A DNA stretch of 40,878 nt from NCBI GenBank assembly GCA_947627205.1, contig CANQVE010000016.1, positions 1 through 40,878 of the forward strand, read 5' to 3'. The first letter of the stretch is position 1. Each line of letters starts with the position of its first letter. The translations under genes and the position numbers were made by a program. Source of the stretch: an uncultured Clostridia bacterium. Its GTDB lineage: Bacteria > Bacillota > Clostridia > Oscillospirales > Ruminococcaceae. Below, one piece after another: positions 22,655 through 31,678 of this stretch. A model generated the notes under the pieces. It searched no databases. It saw nothing but the letters and a program-made list of their open reading frames with translations, and was not told the DNA's origin.

Positions 22655-24709
22655 ATGAAAAGGCGCTTTTTATTGATGCTTACATCTATCATTTTTGTTG
22701 TGCCGCTTTTGTTCTTTTGCGGAAGGACGCAAAGCAACAGCGCGTATGCGGCGGGCACTTACGGACTTAATCTTCCTACACAACAGCAGATAAAAGACCT
22801 CTACAAACAACTGAATATAGACCTTAACAAATCCATTACATACAGTGAAAAATATTCATTAAGTTCACCGTATGCTGCGGGTGATATTTCTTCCGCCGAC
22901 AGACAAAACGGTCTTAATACGCTTAATTTTGTAAGATATGTTGCAGGACTTCCCAATGATGTCAAATTGAATGACGAATACAACAAACTTACCCAAGCAG
23001 CTTCTCTGGTAAATGCGGCGAACAAAGTTTTAAGCCATTACCCTACTCAACCGAGCGGAATGTCTAAAGAACTTTACAGTTTGGGTTACAATGGTGCAAG
23101 CAGTTCTAATATAGGAATGGGCTACACTAATATTGCACATTCAATAGTACGCGGCTATATGGAGGACTCTGACTCTTCAAACATAGACCGTGTCGGGCAC
23201 AGACGTTGGATCTTAAATCCATATATGCAGTATACCGGTTTTGGATATGTAGACTATTATACTGCGCTATATTCATTTGATAACAGCCGTTCTACAACCT
23301 TTACGGGTGATTATGTTGCATGGCCGCCGAAGAATATGCCCATGGAACTTTATACTAGCTACAGTGGAAACTATGCTTTTTCCGTTAACTTGGGAAATGC
23401 TTATGATACACCAAATATATCAAAAGTCAAGGTAACCGTAACTTCAAAGAAGAAAAATAAAACATGGAATCTTGACAAAAACGATAATGGTACTAACTAT
23501 TCGGAATACCTCAATGTCAATAACGAAGGTTACGGAATGGGTAAATGCATTATTTTCAACGTCGGAATGTTTGACGAGGGCGACACGGTTTCCGTAAAAA
23601 TAAGCGGAATTTATAAAAATGGCGTTGAAACCCCGATTTCATATGACGTAAATTTCTTCGCTATAAACCATAAGCACAACTTTACTTCTTCCGTAACTCA
23701 GGAGGCAACTTGTTCGCACGAAGGCACAAGGACATATACTTGTACAATTTGCGGAGAAACAAAGACTGAAAGTATCCCCAAGACACAGCACAAATACACT
23801 TCAAGCATAACCAAAGCCGCGACCTGCACGGAAAGCGGCGTCAGAACCTACACATGCTCTGTCTGCAAAAATACATATACCGAGACCATAAAAGCAGCAG
23901 GGCATAAATATTCTTCAACATGGACGACCGACAAAGCCGCGACTTGTACTGAGGACGGTTCAAAATCACATCACTGCACAGTTTGCGGGGATAAGAAAGA
24001 CATTACGCCGATACCGAAAACCGAGCACAAATTTGGCGCTTATGTTGTAAAACAAAAGCCGACAGCAACGGCGGAGGGTATTGAGGAGCGCACCTGCTCT
24101 TCCTGCGGAACGAAAGAACAGCGCTCTATACCAAAACTTCAAAGCTCGTCAAGTTCTTCAAGCAAAAGCAGTTCATCAAGTTCAAGCAGTTCATCAAAGT
24201 CAAGCAGTTCTTCAAAGTCAAGCAGTTCTTCAAAATCAAGCAGTTCGTCAAGTTCAAGCATTTCTTCAAGTTCAAGCAGTTCTTCAAGCTCAAGCACTTC
24301 TTCAAAGTCAAGCAGTTCTTCAAGTTCAAACAATTCTTCAAGCACAAGCAGTTCATCAAGCACTGACAGCCCGACAAACAGCGAAAGCTCATCAAATATC
24401 GACAGTTCTTCAAGCTCACCGACAGAGTCAGAGCCTACAGAAAGTAGTTCCGTGACGGGCAATGACAGCGTTCCTGTATCTGATGACAGCTCGGCTTCTT
24501 CCGACAGCGAAAACAGTGACGCGCAAGCAAACGGCAGTAACGACAGCCAAGACGGTTCTTCCGATCAAAGTATGTCAAACAGTTCGCAAAACAACAATGA
24601 CAACGGCGATATAAATGTTCCGCTTATAGTCGGCATTTCAGCTGTAGCTGTGCTTCTTGCAGGAATAGTAGCGATAATAGTTGTTACGATCAAAAAGAAG
24701 AATAAATAA
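22655..24709 (+). CDS. CAP-domain (SCP-like) surface protein with Cys/His repeats and poly-Ser stalk
   Basis: A 684-residue exported protein. A signal peptide (about 1-33) is followed by a CAP/SCP-like domain (about 60-230; LNTLNFVRYVAGLP, RVGHRRWILNPYMQYTGFGYV). A beta-rich region extends to about 340. Four Cys/His modules follow (such as KAATCTEDGSKSHHCTVCG) to about 495, three with the full C...CxxC set and a last one keeping only CSSC. A serine stalk of some 75-90 residues, an acidic Ser/Asn spacer, one membrane helix near 655-677 and a lysine tail complete it. It is probably anchored by the helix, since no LPxTG motif is present. The Cys modules match those of the divergent giant protein. 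The ribosome binding site is AAAGGAAT. CAP function in bacteria is unclear. Confidence 0.88.
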   Translation: MKRRFLLMLTSIIFVVPLLFFCGRTQSNSAYAAGTYGLNLPTQQQIKDLYKQLNIDLNKSITYSEKYSLSSPYAAGDISSADRQNGLNTLNFVRYVAGLPNDVKLNDEYNKLTQAASLVNAANKVLSHYPTQPSGMSKELYSLGYNGASSSNIGMGYTNIAHSIVRGYMEDSDSSNIDRVGHRRWILNPYMQYTGFGYVDYYTALYSFDNSRSTTFTGDYVAWPPKNMPMELYTSYSGNYAFSVNLGNAYDTPNISKVKVTVTSKKKNKTWNLDKNDNGTNYSEYLNVNNEGYGMGKCIIFNVGMFDEGDTVSVKISGIYKNGVETPISYDVNFFAINHKHNFTSSVTQEATCSHEGTRTYTCTICGETKTESIPKTQHKYTSSITKAATCTESGVRTYTCSVCKNTYTETIKAAGHKYSSTWTTDKAATCTEDGSKSHHCTVCGDKKDITPIPKTEHKFGAYVVKQKPTATAEGIEERTCSSCGTKEQRSIPKLQSSSSSSSKSSSSSSSSSSKSSSSSKSSSSSKSSSSSSSSISSSSSSSSSSSTSSKSSSSSSSNNSSSTSSSSSTDSPTNSESSSNIDSSSSSPTESEPTESSSVTGNDSVPVSDDSSASSDSENSDAQANGSNDSQDGSSDQSMSNSSQNNNDNGDINVPLIVGISAVAVLLAGIVAIIVVTIKKKNK
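24142..24363 (+). repeat. Low-complexity serine-coding repeat
   Basis: A run of TCA, AGC, AGT and TCT codons in recurring blocks such as AAGCAGTTCTTCAAAGTC encodes an almost pure serine stalk with occasional Lys, Thr and Asn. Short near-direct repeats of this kind are prone to slippage and length change. Confidence 0.85.
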
Positions 24710-24720
24710 AAGATCCCGAT

Positions 24721-24755
24721 AAAAAAAGTCCCGAGAAAAGCTCTCGGGACTTTTT
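24721..24755. terminator. Bidirectional terminator between the CAP gene and the ABC operon
   Basis: The 9-bp stem GTCCCGAGA (24728-24736) / TCTCGGGAC (24742-24750) has a run of A before and TTTTTGTT after. It serves the CAP gene on the plus strand and the convergent Gld-type operon on the minus strand. Confidence 0.9.
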
Positions 24756-24772
24756 GTTATTTACAAGTGAAA

Positions 24773-25051
24773 TTACGAAAAAATTGCTTCCGTAAGCCAG
24801 ACATACGCCGCGTCGAGTGCCTCGTAAAAACCGATAAAGTCTCCCTTGCGCGCTTTTGTGATATCGGCTTCGGGCGTCTGAGGGACAAGCTGGACCATTA
24901 TTTTATCGGGAACATCGCGGTCTGCTATTTCCTTTGTTTCCTTTACGACAAGTCTTGCGGCAAAGGAATCGCCGCCGCTCCCGTAATAGATCGTGTTTCC
25001 GCTTCTGATAAGAGGAAATCCTCTGTAATACATGAGCTTGTTTTCTTCCAT
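24773..25051 (-). CDS. Conserved-looking hypothetical protein, 92 residues
   Basis: I do not recognise a family. The protein is soluble-looking, with no signal peptide or membrane helix. It starts MEENKLMYYRGFPLIRSG, contains YYGSGGDSFAARLVV, which reads like a beta-strand-rich small domain, and ends in a short helix. A clear AGGAGG lies 7-8 bases before the ATG. It is the last gene of the ABC operon, 24 bp after the DUF4340 gene and just before the bidirectional terminator. The strong ribosome binding site and operon position support a real gene. Confidence 0.75.
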   Translation of the reverse strand: MEENKLMYYRGFPLIRSGNTIYYGSGGDSFAARLVVKETKEIADRDVPDKIMVQLVPQTPEADITKARKGDFIGFYEALDAAYVWLTEAIFS

Positions 25052-25075
25052 TTATAATTACCTCCTGAAAATTAT

Positions 25076-26536
25076 TTACATATTTATTATATCCTCGCCG
25101 TTTATGAGGCGCATAACGTTTTCGCTCAACCGCTCGGCATAAATGGCGCTGACTTTGAATATAGGTTTTCCGTCTATAACGGCAATGTCTTTCCTTTCGT
25201 CCGCTTTGTAAAATTCGACCAGATTTTCCTTACAGCCGTATTTTTCCTCATACTTTTCGGCATATATGAACTTCATAGAAAAAACAGGACTTCCGCTTAT
25301 CTCTCCCGAATAATATTCCTCTCCGTATGAGCCTATGAGTTGTTGGTAATAACTGCGGAATTTATCTGTGTCAATTTCTTCGCCTTTATAGAAAAACTCC
25401 TTTTTCTCATCGTCTATGTCAAACACAAAAGTGCCGTCCGCAGTCGTTATTTCTATTTGCTCAACATAGTAGATATACGGAGAGAGCGGGCGCTTTGAGA
25501 TAAACTGCTCGGGCTTGAAAGTCGCCCAGACGGCTTTGTCCTTTGAAAGCTCGAAAATGCCAGGTTTATCTTCAAGCACCGCATAATATCCCGTGACTTC
25601 CGTTAATCCGTTGCCGACATCCTGCGTTATCTCATCTCCGATAAGTAGCTTTTTCCTATCTGTTCCGAGCGTGAAATCAACGACAGTAAACGGATCATTG
25701 AGTCCGCATTTTTCCATATTTTCTTCTGATTGTTCAAGATAAACACAACGGCTCATGGTGAGGGCGCAAAGGTCGTTGTAAACTGCCGAGCCCGACTCGT
25801 CAACTTCGGCTGTAAACGGGCTTATAAATCTGTGCGTGTTTGACGTTGCCGAAACAAAATCTTCATCGGACAAAATATCCGACATATAGCGTATCTCTAC
25901 TGCTTCTTCAAGATCCTTGCGATTTATCTTAACGCTTTCAACGGTCGTATCGCTTAAACTTTCCGTAAGCGTAAGCCCGACGAAATCCTTTATATCTTTA
26001 AACACTCCCGAAACATTATCCTTATCCGCTGTCAAAACGTTTCTGTCATCTGTACGGAAATAAAATGCGGTGTCCGAGGGGTTTGCAATACCGAAATAAA
26101 GTTTTGTTACCGTATCATCGTCGAATGTTACGGTCACTTCCGAAAGCGGATTTTCAAGTCCGTATTTTTCAAGGTTCTCGGCGTTTTCTTCTACAAGAGG
26201 CTGTCTTGAAAGAGTGGCAAGTCCTCCAACAAGTGAATTTACGGCGTTTTCGTCCTGCTCCGCTCCAAGCAGTTCTCCGCACGTCCAATAAAACTCGGTC
26301 TTGCTGTCCTCTGTTTTTTCAACTCTTGTAAACAGAAAACTGCCGAATTGATTTTTGACGGAAACAGCTTCGACATTCTCTCGGTTTTTGTTTGTGACGC
26401 TTACGGTCGGAACATTCTCATCGGACGAATTTTCCTCTTGTTTCTCGGGAAAGAATATCAATATGACCGCAAGTATTATTCCGAGAACGGCAAGCGCCGA
26501 CGCAGTTATGACAACAGCCTTTGTTCCCCTGCTCAT
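25076..26536 (-). CDS. DUF4340 domain protein of the Gld-type ABC system
   Basis: A 486-residue protein with one N-terminal membrane helix (about 8-30, VVITASALAVLGIILAVILI) and a long extracytoplasmic part. It has at least two similar DUF4340-type units, each with a LEKYGL/MEKCGLNDP-like step (ENLEKYGLENPLSEVTVTF, ENMEKCGLNDPFTVVDFTL). DUF4340 proteins accompany GldG-type genes in many bacteria; the activity is unknown. The ATG at 26536 shares one base with the stop codon of the GldG-like gene (TGATG) and has AGGAGG eight bases upstream. Longer in-frame starts would overlap the upstream gene heavily and lose the natural N-terminal helix. Confidence 0.85.
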   Translation of the reverse strand: MSRGTKAVVITASALAVLGIILAVILIFFPEKQEENSSDENVPTVSVTNKNRENVEAVSVKNQFGSFLFTRVEKTEDSKTEFYWTCGELLGAEQDENAVNSLVGGLATLSRQPLVEENAENLEKYGLENPLSEVTVTFDDDTVTKLYFGIANPSDTAFYFRTDDRNVLTADKDNVSGVFKDIKDFVGLTLTESLSDTTVESVKINRKDLEEAVEIRYMSDILSDEDFVSATSNTHRFISPFTAEVDESGSAVYNDLCALTMSRCVYLEQSEENMEKCGLNDPFTVVDFTLGTDRKKLLIGDEITQDVGNGLTEVTGYYAVLEDKPGIFELSKDKAVWATFKPEQFISKRPLSPYIYYVEQIEITTADGTFVFDIDDEKKEFFYKGEEIDTDKFRSYYQQLIGSYGEEYYSGEISGSPVFSMKFIYAEKYEEKYGCKENLVEFYKADERKDIAVIDGKPIFKVSAIYAERLSENVMRLINGEDIINM

Positions 26537-28059
26537 CAGCGGTGCCTCCTGCAAACATAGATAACTATTCCCGCCGCGATTATCAGAACGGGTATCACTA
26601 TGCACAATATGATACCCAGAACGTTTGCAGTGGTCGCGTTCATGTCAAACGTTACGGCATCAAACGATTTCGGGGTTATGGATATGCCCGTGTTCCTGCC
26701 GCACATACCGTCGAATATTCCGAGGAAGAAGAGCTGATTTCCTGCGTTTGAGTAGGACATAAGCGTTTGTCCCGCAAGTGTGTCCGAGCCTGCCGCGCAG
26801 ACTCTGCTGACGCTGTCCGAGCCGTTTTTCGAGGACATAACAACGTCGTTATAAATACCCGTTTCTGCTGTCGAAAGGTCAAATTCTTCATTTTCTCCCA
26901 AGTCGAGCGGATACAAAAACGAGTTTTCAAATGAACCTAAAAGCACATCGAGCTGATTTGAAGTTCCCGAAAGAGTATAAACGGGGCGCAGGTCTGAACC
27001 TATCATCATCTTTCCGAGCGCGTCCTGTGTAAACTCGGTGTCCTTTATATCCTGCAAATGGATATAATATGTCTGCTGGTTTATCAAATAATCGGGGTTT
27101 TTCTGCCCTATAACAGAATACCCTACCGACAATCCCCAATCATTCAGAAAGCCCTCTATATTCGGAGTTTCGGGCTGGTCGGAAGAAGCAAAATAGAAAA
27201 CGTTCTTTCCCGACTGTCCGCCGTTGTCAAGGAATTTATCGAGCTTTGCGAGCTGTCCCGCGCCATAATCGGAAGTCGGCGCATATACTACGACAACGTC
27301 CGCGTCTTCGGGAATTTCTCCCGTAAGGATATTTACCGTTTCAACTTCATAGCCGTTCTTTTTGAGCAGATCCGAAAGCGCATCGCTCCCATGCTCACCA
27401 TAACCCTCTGTAAATACTACCTTTGCGGGATCGTCGTCTGAAACATAGAGCATTGCCGAAACGGTTTCCTGCTCTATATAAGAGCCTGCAATGTATCCAT
27501 AGTAATAGTAATATTCCCACGCTTTTTCGGTTGTAAGCCCGAAATAATCGTTCGGGGTAATTATCCTGTATCTTCCCGAATTTTTATTTTCAACGACAAC
27601 GCAGGCTTCTGTCAGTTCATCTTCTGAAAACTTCGCCGCGAAATCGGGGTTTTGTTCAAGGTCAAGAAAATCAAGCGTTATATGACTGCTGTAGGCGCTG
27701 AGTTTTTTCAATATCTCGTCTACCTGTTTGAAATAATCTCCGCCCTCGTTAAATCTCTTTTCCGAGCTTGTAACAGTAAGCGAAATGTCCGTATTCAGAA
27801 AATAGTCGAGATAATACTCCGTCTGGCTGTCGAGAGAATACAGTCCCTCTGCCGTGAGGTCGGCTTTTAGTCCGAACCTGTCCGACAAAATGCCTACGAT
27901 TATATTAAGCACAACTACCGCCGCGATAAACAGCGCCGTAAACACTGTGGCAACGACGATATGTTTTTTGCGGGGATTTACCTCGCGCACAGACGCAGCA
28001 GCTGATTTTTCGGTCTTTACTGCGTTTTCCTTTTCGGGGATATTGTTTTTCTTTTTCAT
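26536..28059 (-). CDS. GldG-like ABC auxiliary membrane protein
   Basis: A 507-residue protein with a charged N-terminus, a helix at about 34-58 (HIVVATVFTALFIAAVVVLN), a large extracytoplasmic region, and a C-terminal helix (VLGIILCIVIPVLIIAAGIVIYV) before a basic tail. The segment LTAEGLYSLDSQTEYYL, the predicted thiol-type fold after it, and the late GNQLFFLGIFDGM match the GldG/ABC-type uncharacterised transport family (DUF4350/ABC_transp_aux). GldG proteins work with an ABC ATPase and GldF-like permease; in this non-gliding lineage the substrate is unknown. The start at 28059 is set by GGGGGA six bases upstream, 10 bp after the permease stop. Confidence 0.85.
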   Translation of the reverse strand: MKKKNNIPEKENAVKTEKSAAASVREVNPRKKHIVVATVFTALFIAAVVVLNIIVGILSDRFGLKADLTAEGLYSLDSQTEYYLDYFLNTDISLTVTSSEKRFNEGGDYFKQVDEILKKLSAYSSHITLDFLDLEQNPDFAAKFSEDELTEACVVVENKNSGRYRIITPNDYFGLTTEKAWEYYYYYGYIAGSYIEQETVSAMLYVSDDDPAKVVFTEGYGEHGSDALSDLLKKNGYEVETVNILTGEIPEDADVVVVYAPTSDYGAGQLAKLDKFLDNGGQSGKNVFYFASSDQPETPNIEGFLNDWGLSVGYSVIGQKNPDYLINQQTYYIHLQDIKDTEFTQDALGKMMIGSDLRPVYTLSGTSNQLDVLLGSFENSFLYPLDLGENEEFDLSTAETGIYNDVVMSSKNGSDSVSRVCAAGSDTLAGQTLMSYSNAGNQLFFLGIFDGMCGRNTGISITPKSFDAVTFDMNATTANVLGIILCIVIPVLIIAAGIVIYVCRRHR

Positions 28060-28069
28060 GATATCCCCC

Positions 28070-28789
28070 TTATGCGTAACGGCGGCGTTCAATAACGCGT
28101 ATCGTCAGAAAGTTGAACACTGCCGTTATGCTCAAAAGAAACACCGTGTTTTTAAGGCTGAATATCCCCTGAGTAAACTCGCTGTACTTGTAATAAACCG
28201 AGAGAGAATTTACTATCCCCGCGAGCGTATCATTCGAGATATAATTTGAGATAATGTCAAACATGCATATCACGATATTAAGACCTATACTTCCTATAGC
28301 CGCTATCATCTGGCTTTCGGTAAGAGATGAAATGAAGATACCTACAGAGATAAACAGCATGCCTATAAGCACTAAACCCGTATAATGTCCCCAGAACATC
28401 GCCCATTCAAATCGGCTGTCCGCCGCCGAAACTGCAAATGACAGAAAGACCGCATATATTATCAGAACAATGCTCGCGCAGAAGAAAACGAAAAACGCTC
28501 CCAAAAACTTTCCCGCGACTATCCCGAAAAGGCTCACGGGGCTTGTAAGAGTGAGCTGGTCGGTTTTCTGGCGCTTGTCGTCGGCGATCGTTCTCATTGT
28601 AAGGACGGGTATCAATATAACGTTTATAAAAAACATCATCTGGAAAACTCCGCCCATTGCCGAGCTTCCCAAATTCAGACAGTTCAGCCACAGAAAAAGT
28701 CCCGAAAATCCGCAGAATACCGCAAGGAAAACATATCCGAGAGGAGAAGTGAAATATGCTCTTATCTCGCGTTTCATTATCGCAAGCAT
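28070..28789 (-). CDS. ABC-2 type permease (GldF-like)
   Basis: A 239-residue membrane protein with six likely helices, the standard ABC-2 permease layout. The N-terminal amphipathic MKREIRAYFTSPLGYVFLA and the MRTIADDKRQKTDQLTLTSPVS loop are typical of GldF and NosY-like permeases. It pairs with the ATPase directly upstream: the ATG shares a base with the ATPase stop (TAATG), so translation is coupled. Substrate and direction (probably export) cannot be read from the sequence. Confidence 0.9.
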   Translation of the reverse strand: MLAIMKREIRAYFTSPLGYVFLAVFCGFSGLFLWLNCLNLGSSAMGGVFQMMFFINVILIPVLTMRTIADDKRQKTDQLTLTSPVSLFGIVAGKFLGAFFVFFCASIVLIIYAVFLSFAVSAADSRFEWAMFWGHYTGLVLIGMLFISVGIFISSLTESQMIAAIGSIGLNIVICMFDIISNYISNDTLAGIVNSLSVYYKYSEFTQGIFSLKNTVFLLSITAVFNFLTIRVIERRRYA

Positions 28790-29748
28790 TATTCTCCACC
28801 CCCGTTTTCCCCGTAAAAGTCGCCCGTCGTGAGCTTTAAGAATATTTCCTCAAGACTAAGCTCGGTGTTTTTCATAAGCAGAATGGGATAATTTCTCGCC
28901 GCCATGCGTCTGAAAATTTCTCTTCTCACATCACAGCCCTCTTTTTGGGATATCTCATATTCCGAAATATTCTTTGCGGGGCTTTTTAACTCATAAACAC
29001 GGTCAATATCGGAAATTCCCGTAAGAATATCCTTTACTTCTTTTGACGGCCCCTCTATTTGAACAAGGAGCTTACTGTCGGGAGAAAGCGAATGTGACAG
29101 ATTTTCTGCGGTATCATCGGCGATGAGCTTTCCGTTGTTTATAACTACCACCCTGTCGCAGACCGCCTGAACTTCGGGAAGAATATGCGACGACAGTATG
29201 ACCGTATGATTTTTTCCGAGCTTTTTTATAAGCGAGCGGATCTCTATTATCTGCTTTGGATCAAGCCCGACTGTAGGCTCATCAAGTATAAGTACCTTTG
29301 GATTTCCGACTAGCGACTGCGCTAGTCCCACTCTCTGACGATAACCCTTTGAAAGGTTTCGTATAACGCGCTTTCTGACGTCCGCTATTCTCGAAAGCTC
29401 GCATATCTCTCCGAGATGAGAGCGCTTTGGGAGCTTGCATTTTTTAAGATCGTATACAAAATCAAGATACTCGTTTACGGTCATATCAAGATAAAGCGGA
29501 GGAATTTCGGGCAGATAGCCGATATTCTTCTTTGCAGAAACGGGATCTTCTAAAACGTCAATATCGTTTATGAGGACCTGTCCGCTCGTTGCGGAAAGAT
29601 AGCCCGTAAGTATATTCATGGTGGTTGATTTTCCTGCGCCGTTTGGTCCGAGAAATCCGAGTATCTCGCCGTTTTCGGCACGGAAGCTAATATTGTCAAC
29701 GGCTTTTTTCGAGCCGTAATTCTTGCATAAATTTTTTACCTCTATCAT
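28789..29748 (-). CDS. ABC transporter ATP-binding protein (GldA-like)
   Basis: The 319-residue ATPase powers the adjacent permease. It has Walker A GPNGAGKST (about 34-42), a Q-loop, the signature LSKGYRQRVGLAQ, Walker B VLILDEPTVGLDP and the switch histidine in SSHIL. A C-terminal extension of about 100 residues after the nucleotide-binding core is normal for the CcmA/GldA-type exporters. GGAGG lies seven bases before the ATG. It is the first gene of a five-gene minus-strand operon (ATPase, permease, GldG-like, DUF4340, small hypothetical). Confidence 0.93.
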   Translation of the reverse strand: MIEVKNLCKNYGSKKAVDNISFRAENGEILGFLGPNGAGKSTTMNILTGYLSATSGQVLINDIDVLEDPVSAKKNIGYLPEIPPLYLDMTVNEYLDFVYDLKKCKLPKRSHLGEICELSRIADVRKRVIRNLSKGYRQRVGLAQSLVGNPKVLILDEPTVGLDPKQIIEIRSLIKKLGKNHTVILSSHILPEVQAVCDRVVVINNGKLIADDTAENLSHSLSPDSKLLVQIEGPSKEVKDILTGISDIDRVYELKSPAKNISEYEISQKEGCDVRREIFRRMAARNYPILLMKNTELSLEEIFLKLTTGDFYGENGGGE

Positions 29749-29759
29749 ATCGTCCTCCG

Positions 29760-29805
29760 TTCAGGCTGTCGATAAAGCCCGAAATACTCTTTTTTACAGT
29801 CTGAA
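29760..29805. repeat. Short palindromic element related to the 111-bp element
   Basis: TTCAGGCTGT (29760-29769) and ACAGTCTGAA (29796-29805) form terminal arms like those at 3217-3327. The inside includes GATAAAGCCC, also shared. It lies in the leader of the ABC operon. Confidence 0.65.
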
Positions 29806-29817
29806 ATATAATTGTTT

Positions 29818-29846
29818 ATTATAATTGTAATTGATATCAGTGAAAA
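29818..29846 (-). promoter_or_regulatory. Possible weak promoter for the ABC operon
   Basis: On the minus strand, TTTTCA (29841-29846), a 17-bp spacer and a perfect TATAAT (29818-29823). The -35 box matches consensus at four of six bases. No terminator is evident after ribF, so read-through is also possible. Confidence 0.4.
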
Positions 29847-29868
29847 ATATGTGAACCGAAAATGAAAC

Positions 29869-30756
29869 TTATAGAGTATTTTTTACATCTTGGGCGATTT
29901 GCTCCCTAAGAGCCGACAAATCGGCAAATTTCTTTTCTCCGCGCAAAAATCCGCACAGCGACACAGGTATCTTTTTCCCGTAAAGATCGCCGCTGAAATT
30001 CAATATGTGAGTTTCCATGACTACATTATCTGTTTTTGCGACAGTCGGACGCACGCCGATATTCGTTATACCTTTGAGGTTTTTTCCGTCCACTTGTACA
30101 AAACTTTTATACACGCCGAACTTCGGAATAACGTTTGTTTCGGGGATTATCTGGTTTATCGTCGGAAAAGAGAGCTTTCTGCCTATCTCGTTTCCGTGGA
30201 CAACATTGAGCTTAAAGCTAAGCTCGTAGCCTAAAAGCCTGTTTGCTTCTTCTATTTTTCCCTCGCGGATAAGCTCGCGAATGCGCGTTGAGCTTATAGG
30301 CTCGCCGTCTATGCAGATGTCCTTTGCGATATGAGCCGAAAAGCCGTATTTTTCAGAAAGCATAAGGAGCTTTTCGGGCGTGCCCTCTCCGCCTTTTCCA
30401 AAGCGGAAACTCTCTCCGCAGCACGCAAACCCGATATTCAGCTTTTTTACAAGTATCCTGCTCACAAACTGCTCATAGCTAAGTCCGCAGACCGCGGCAT
30501 AATCGGGAGCGTAGAGATATTCAACGCCCATTTTTTCGAGCATTTCCCGCTTGTTCTCAAATGAGATTATGTCCTCCTGCTTTGAGAATTTGGGGAGTGT
30601 CGTGTCGCAGTTGAATGTAAATACCGCAGGCGCAAGCTCTTTCTGCGAAAAAGTCTTTCCTATGACATAGACATGACCGAGATGCAGTCCGTCAAAATAT
30701 CCGAGCGCAACGGCGGTTTTTCTCCTCGGCGCCGCGCCGTATGTTATATCTATCAA
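29869..30756 (-). CDS. ribF: Bifunctional riboflavin kinase / FAD synthetase
   Basis: RibF converts riboflavin to FMN and then FAD. The N-terminal nucleotidyltransferase half has GYFDGLHLGH (19-28) and ISSTRIRELI (about 152-161). The C-terminal flavokinase half has GRKLSFPTIN, TNIGVRPT and METHILNF. The 295-residue length is slightly short of the usual 305-315 but complete. The start appears to be TTG at 30756, with AGGTGA seven bases upstream; no ATG fits the N-terminus. It is the last gene of the rimP-ribF operon, 22 bp after truB. Confidence 0.93.
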   Translation of the reverse strand: MIDITYGAAPRRKTAVALGYFDGLHLGHVYVIGKTFSQKELAPAVFTFNCDTTLPKFSKQEDIISFENKREMLEKMGVEYLYAPDYAAVCGLSYEQFVSRILVKKLNIGFACCGESFRFGKGGEGTPEKLLMLSEKYGFSAHIAKDICIDGEPISSTRIRELIREGKIEEANRLLGYELSFKLNVVHGNEIGRKLSFPTINQIIPETNVIPKFGVYKSFVQVDGKNLKGITNIGVRPTVAKTDNVVMETHILNFSGDLYGKKIPVSLCGFLRGEKKFADLSALREQIAQDVKNTL

Positions 30757-30778
30757 ATTATTTCACCTGTTTTTGTTG

Positions 30779-31678
30779 TCAGCATTCAAAATGTTTTACC
30801 GAAACAAGCTCGTCCTGTTCGTTTATCATTCCGACTCCAAGCAGAAACGGCGTGTCCTCGGCATATATCAGCAAAAGCTCTCCTTTGGGGATTTCAGTGT
30901 CACGGTCATTTGTATTTTTCAGCTTCTCCGCGTCAAGCCTTACGCCATTTAAATACAGTCTTTTTTGCACATCATTGAGAACAATGGGAAAATATCCCAA
31001 AAGGACATTATCTATCCCCCACAAACAAAGCTCGTCAATGGGTTTTGTTTTTATATCTTCAATTGTCACGCAATGTAATAGAGTAAAGCCACAGCTTTTT
31101 GTTCTGACAAGGCTAGTCATGACTGCGCTTGTTCCCAGAGTTTTTCCAATATCGTCTATAAGCGAACGGATATATGTTCCCGCAGAACAATCGACTTCTA
31201 TAACGCCGTCCCTGCCGTCAAACTCTTTCAGCTCAATGCGCGTTATCGTTATCCTCCGCGCCTTTCGCTCCACCTCGACGCCCTTTCGCGCAAGGTCGCA
31301 GAGCTTCTGACCGTTTACTTTAAGAGCCGAATACATCGGAGGTATCTGGTCTATGTCTCCGATAAATTTTCCGAGCGCGTTTTCGAGTTCTTCGCGCGAT
31401 ACGGTTATCTCCTGCTGTTCAGTACAGTTTCCCCAGATATCGAGCGTATCGGATTTTACTCCGAGCCTGAAGCCCGCACGGTAGCTCTTGCTTTTATCAA
31501 AAACAAGATCTACGGCTTTTGTTGCATTTCCTATAAATACGGGAAGAACGCCTGTCGCCATGGGATCGAGCGTACCGCCGTGTCCGACTTTTTTTGTGCC
31601 GAATTTTTTTCTCACGACGGCTACAACGTCAAACGACATAAAGTTCTGCGGTTTATTTACAACAAGTATACCGTTCAT
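30779..31678 (-). CDS. truB: tRNA pseudouridine-55 synthase
   Basis: TruB makes pseudouridine 55 in the T-loop of tRNAs. The catalytic aspartate is D38 in GHGGTLDPMATG. Further family signatures are NKPQNFMSFDVV at the N-terminus, IPPMYSALKVNGQKLCDLAR, and CSAGTYIRSLIDDIG. The 299 residues include the C-terminal PUA-like part. The ATG overlaps the stop of the DHH phosphoesterase gene by 4 bp, indicating coupled translation. Confidence 0.95.
   Translation of the reverse strand: MNGILVVNKPQNFMSFDVVAVVRKKFGTKKVGHGGTLDPMATGVLPVFIGNATKAVDLVFDKSKSYRAGFRLGVKSDTLDIWGNCTEQQEITVSREELENALGKFIGDIDQIPPMYSALKVNGQKLCDLARKGVEVERKARRITITRIELKEFDGRDGVIEVDCSAGTYIRSLIDDIGKTLGTSAVMTSLVRTKSCGFTLLHCVTIEDIKTKPIDELCLWGIDNVLLGYFPIVLNDVQKRLYLNGVRLDAEKLKNTNDRDTEIPKGELLLIYAEDTPFLLGVGMINEQDELVSVKHFEC

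Noticed and set aside
24126-24462. Antisense Leu/Glu- or Cys/Leu-rich open frames opposite the serine stalk
   Set aside because: They arise from the low-complexity serine codons and have no start signals.
26355-26751. Short plus-strand frames in the ABC operon
   Set aside because: They are antisense to the DUF4340 and GldG-like genes and lack ribosome binding sites.
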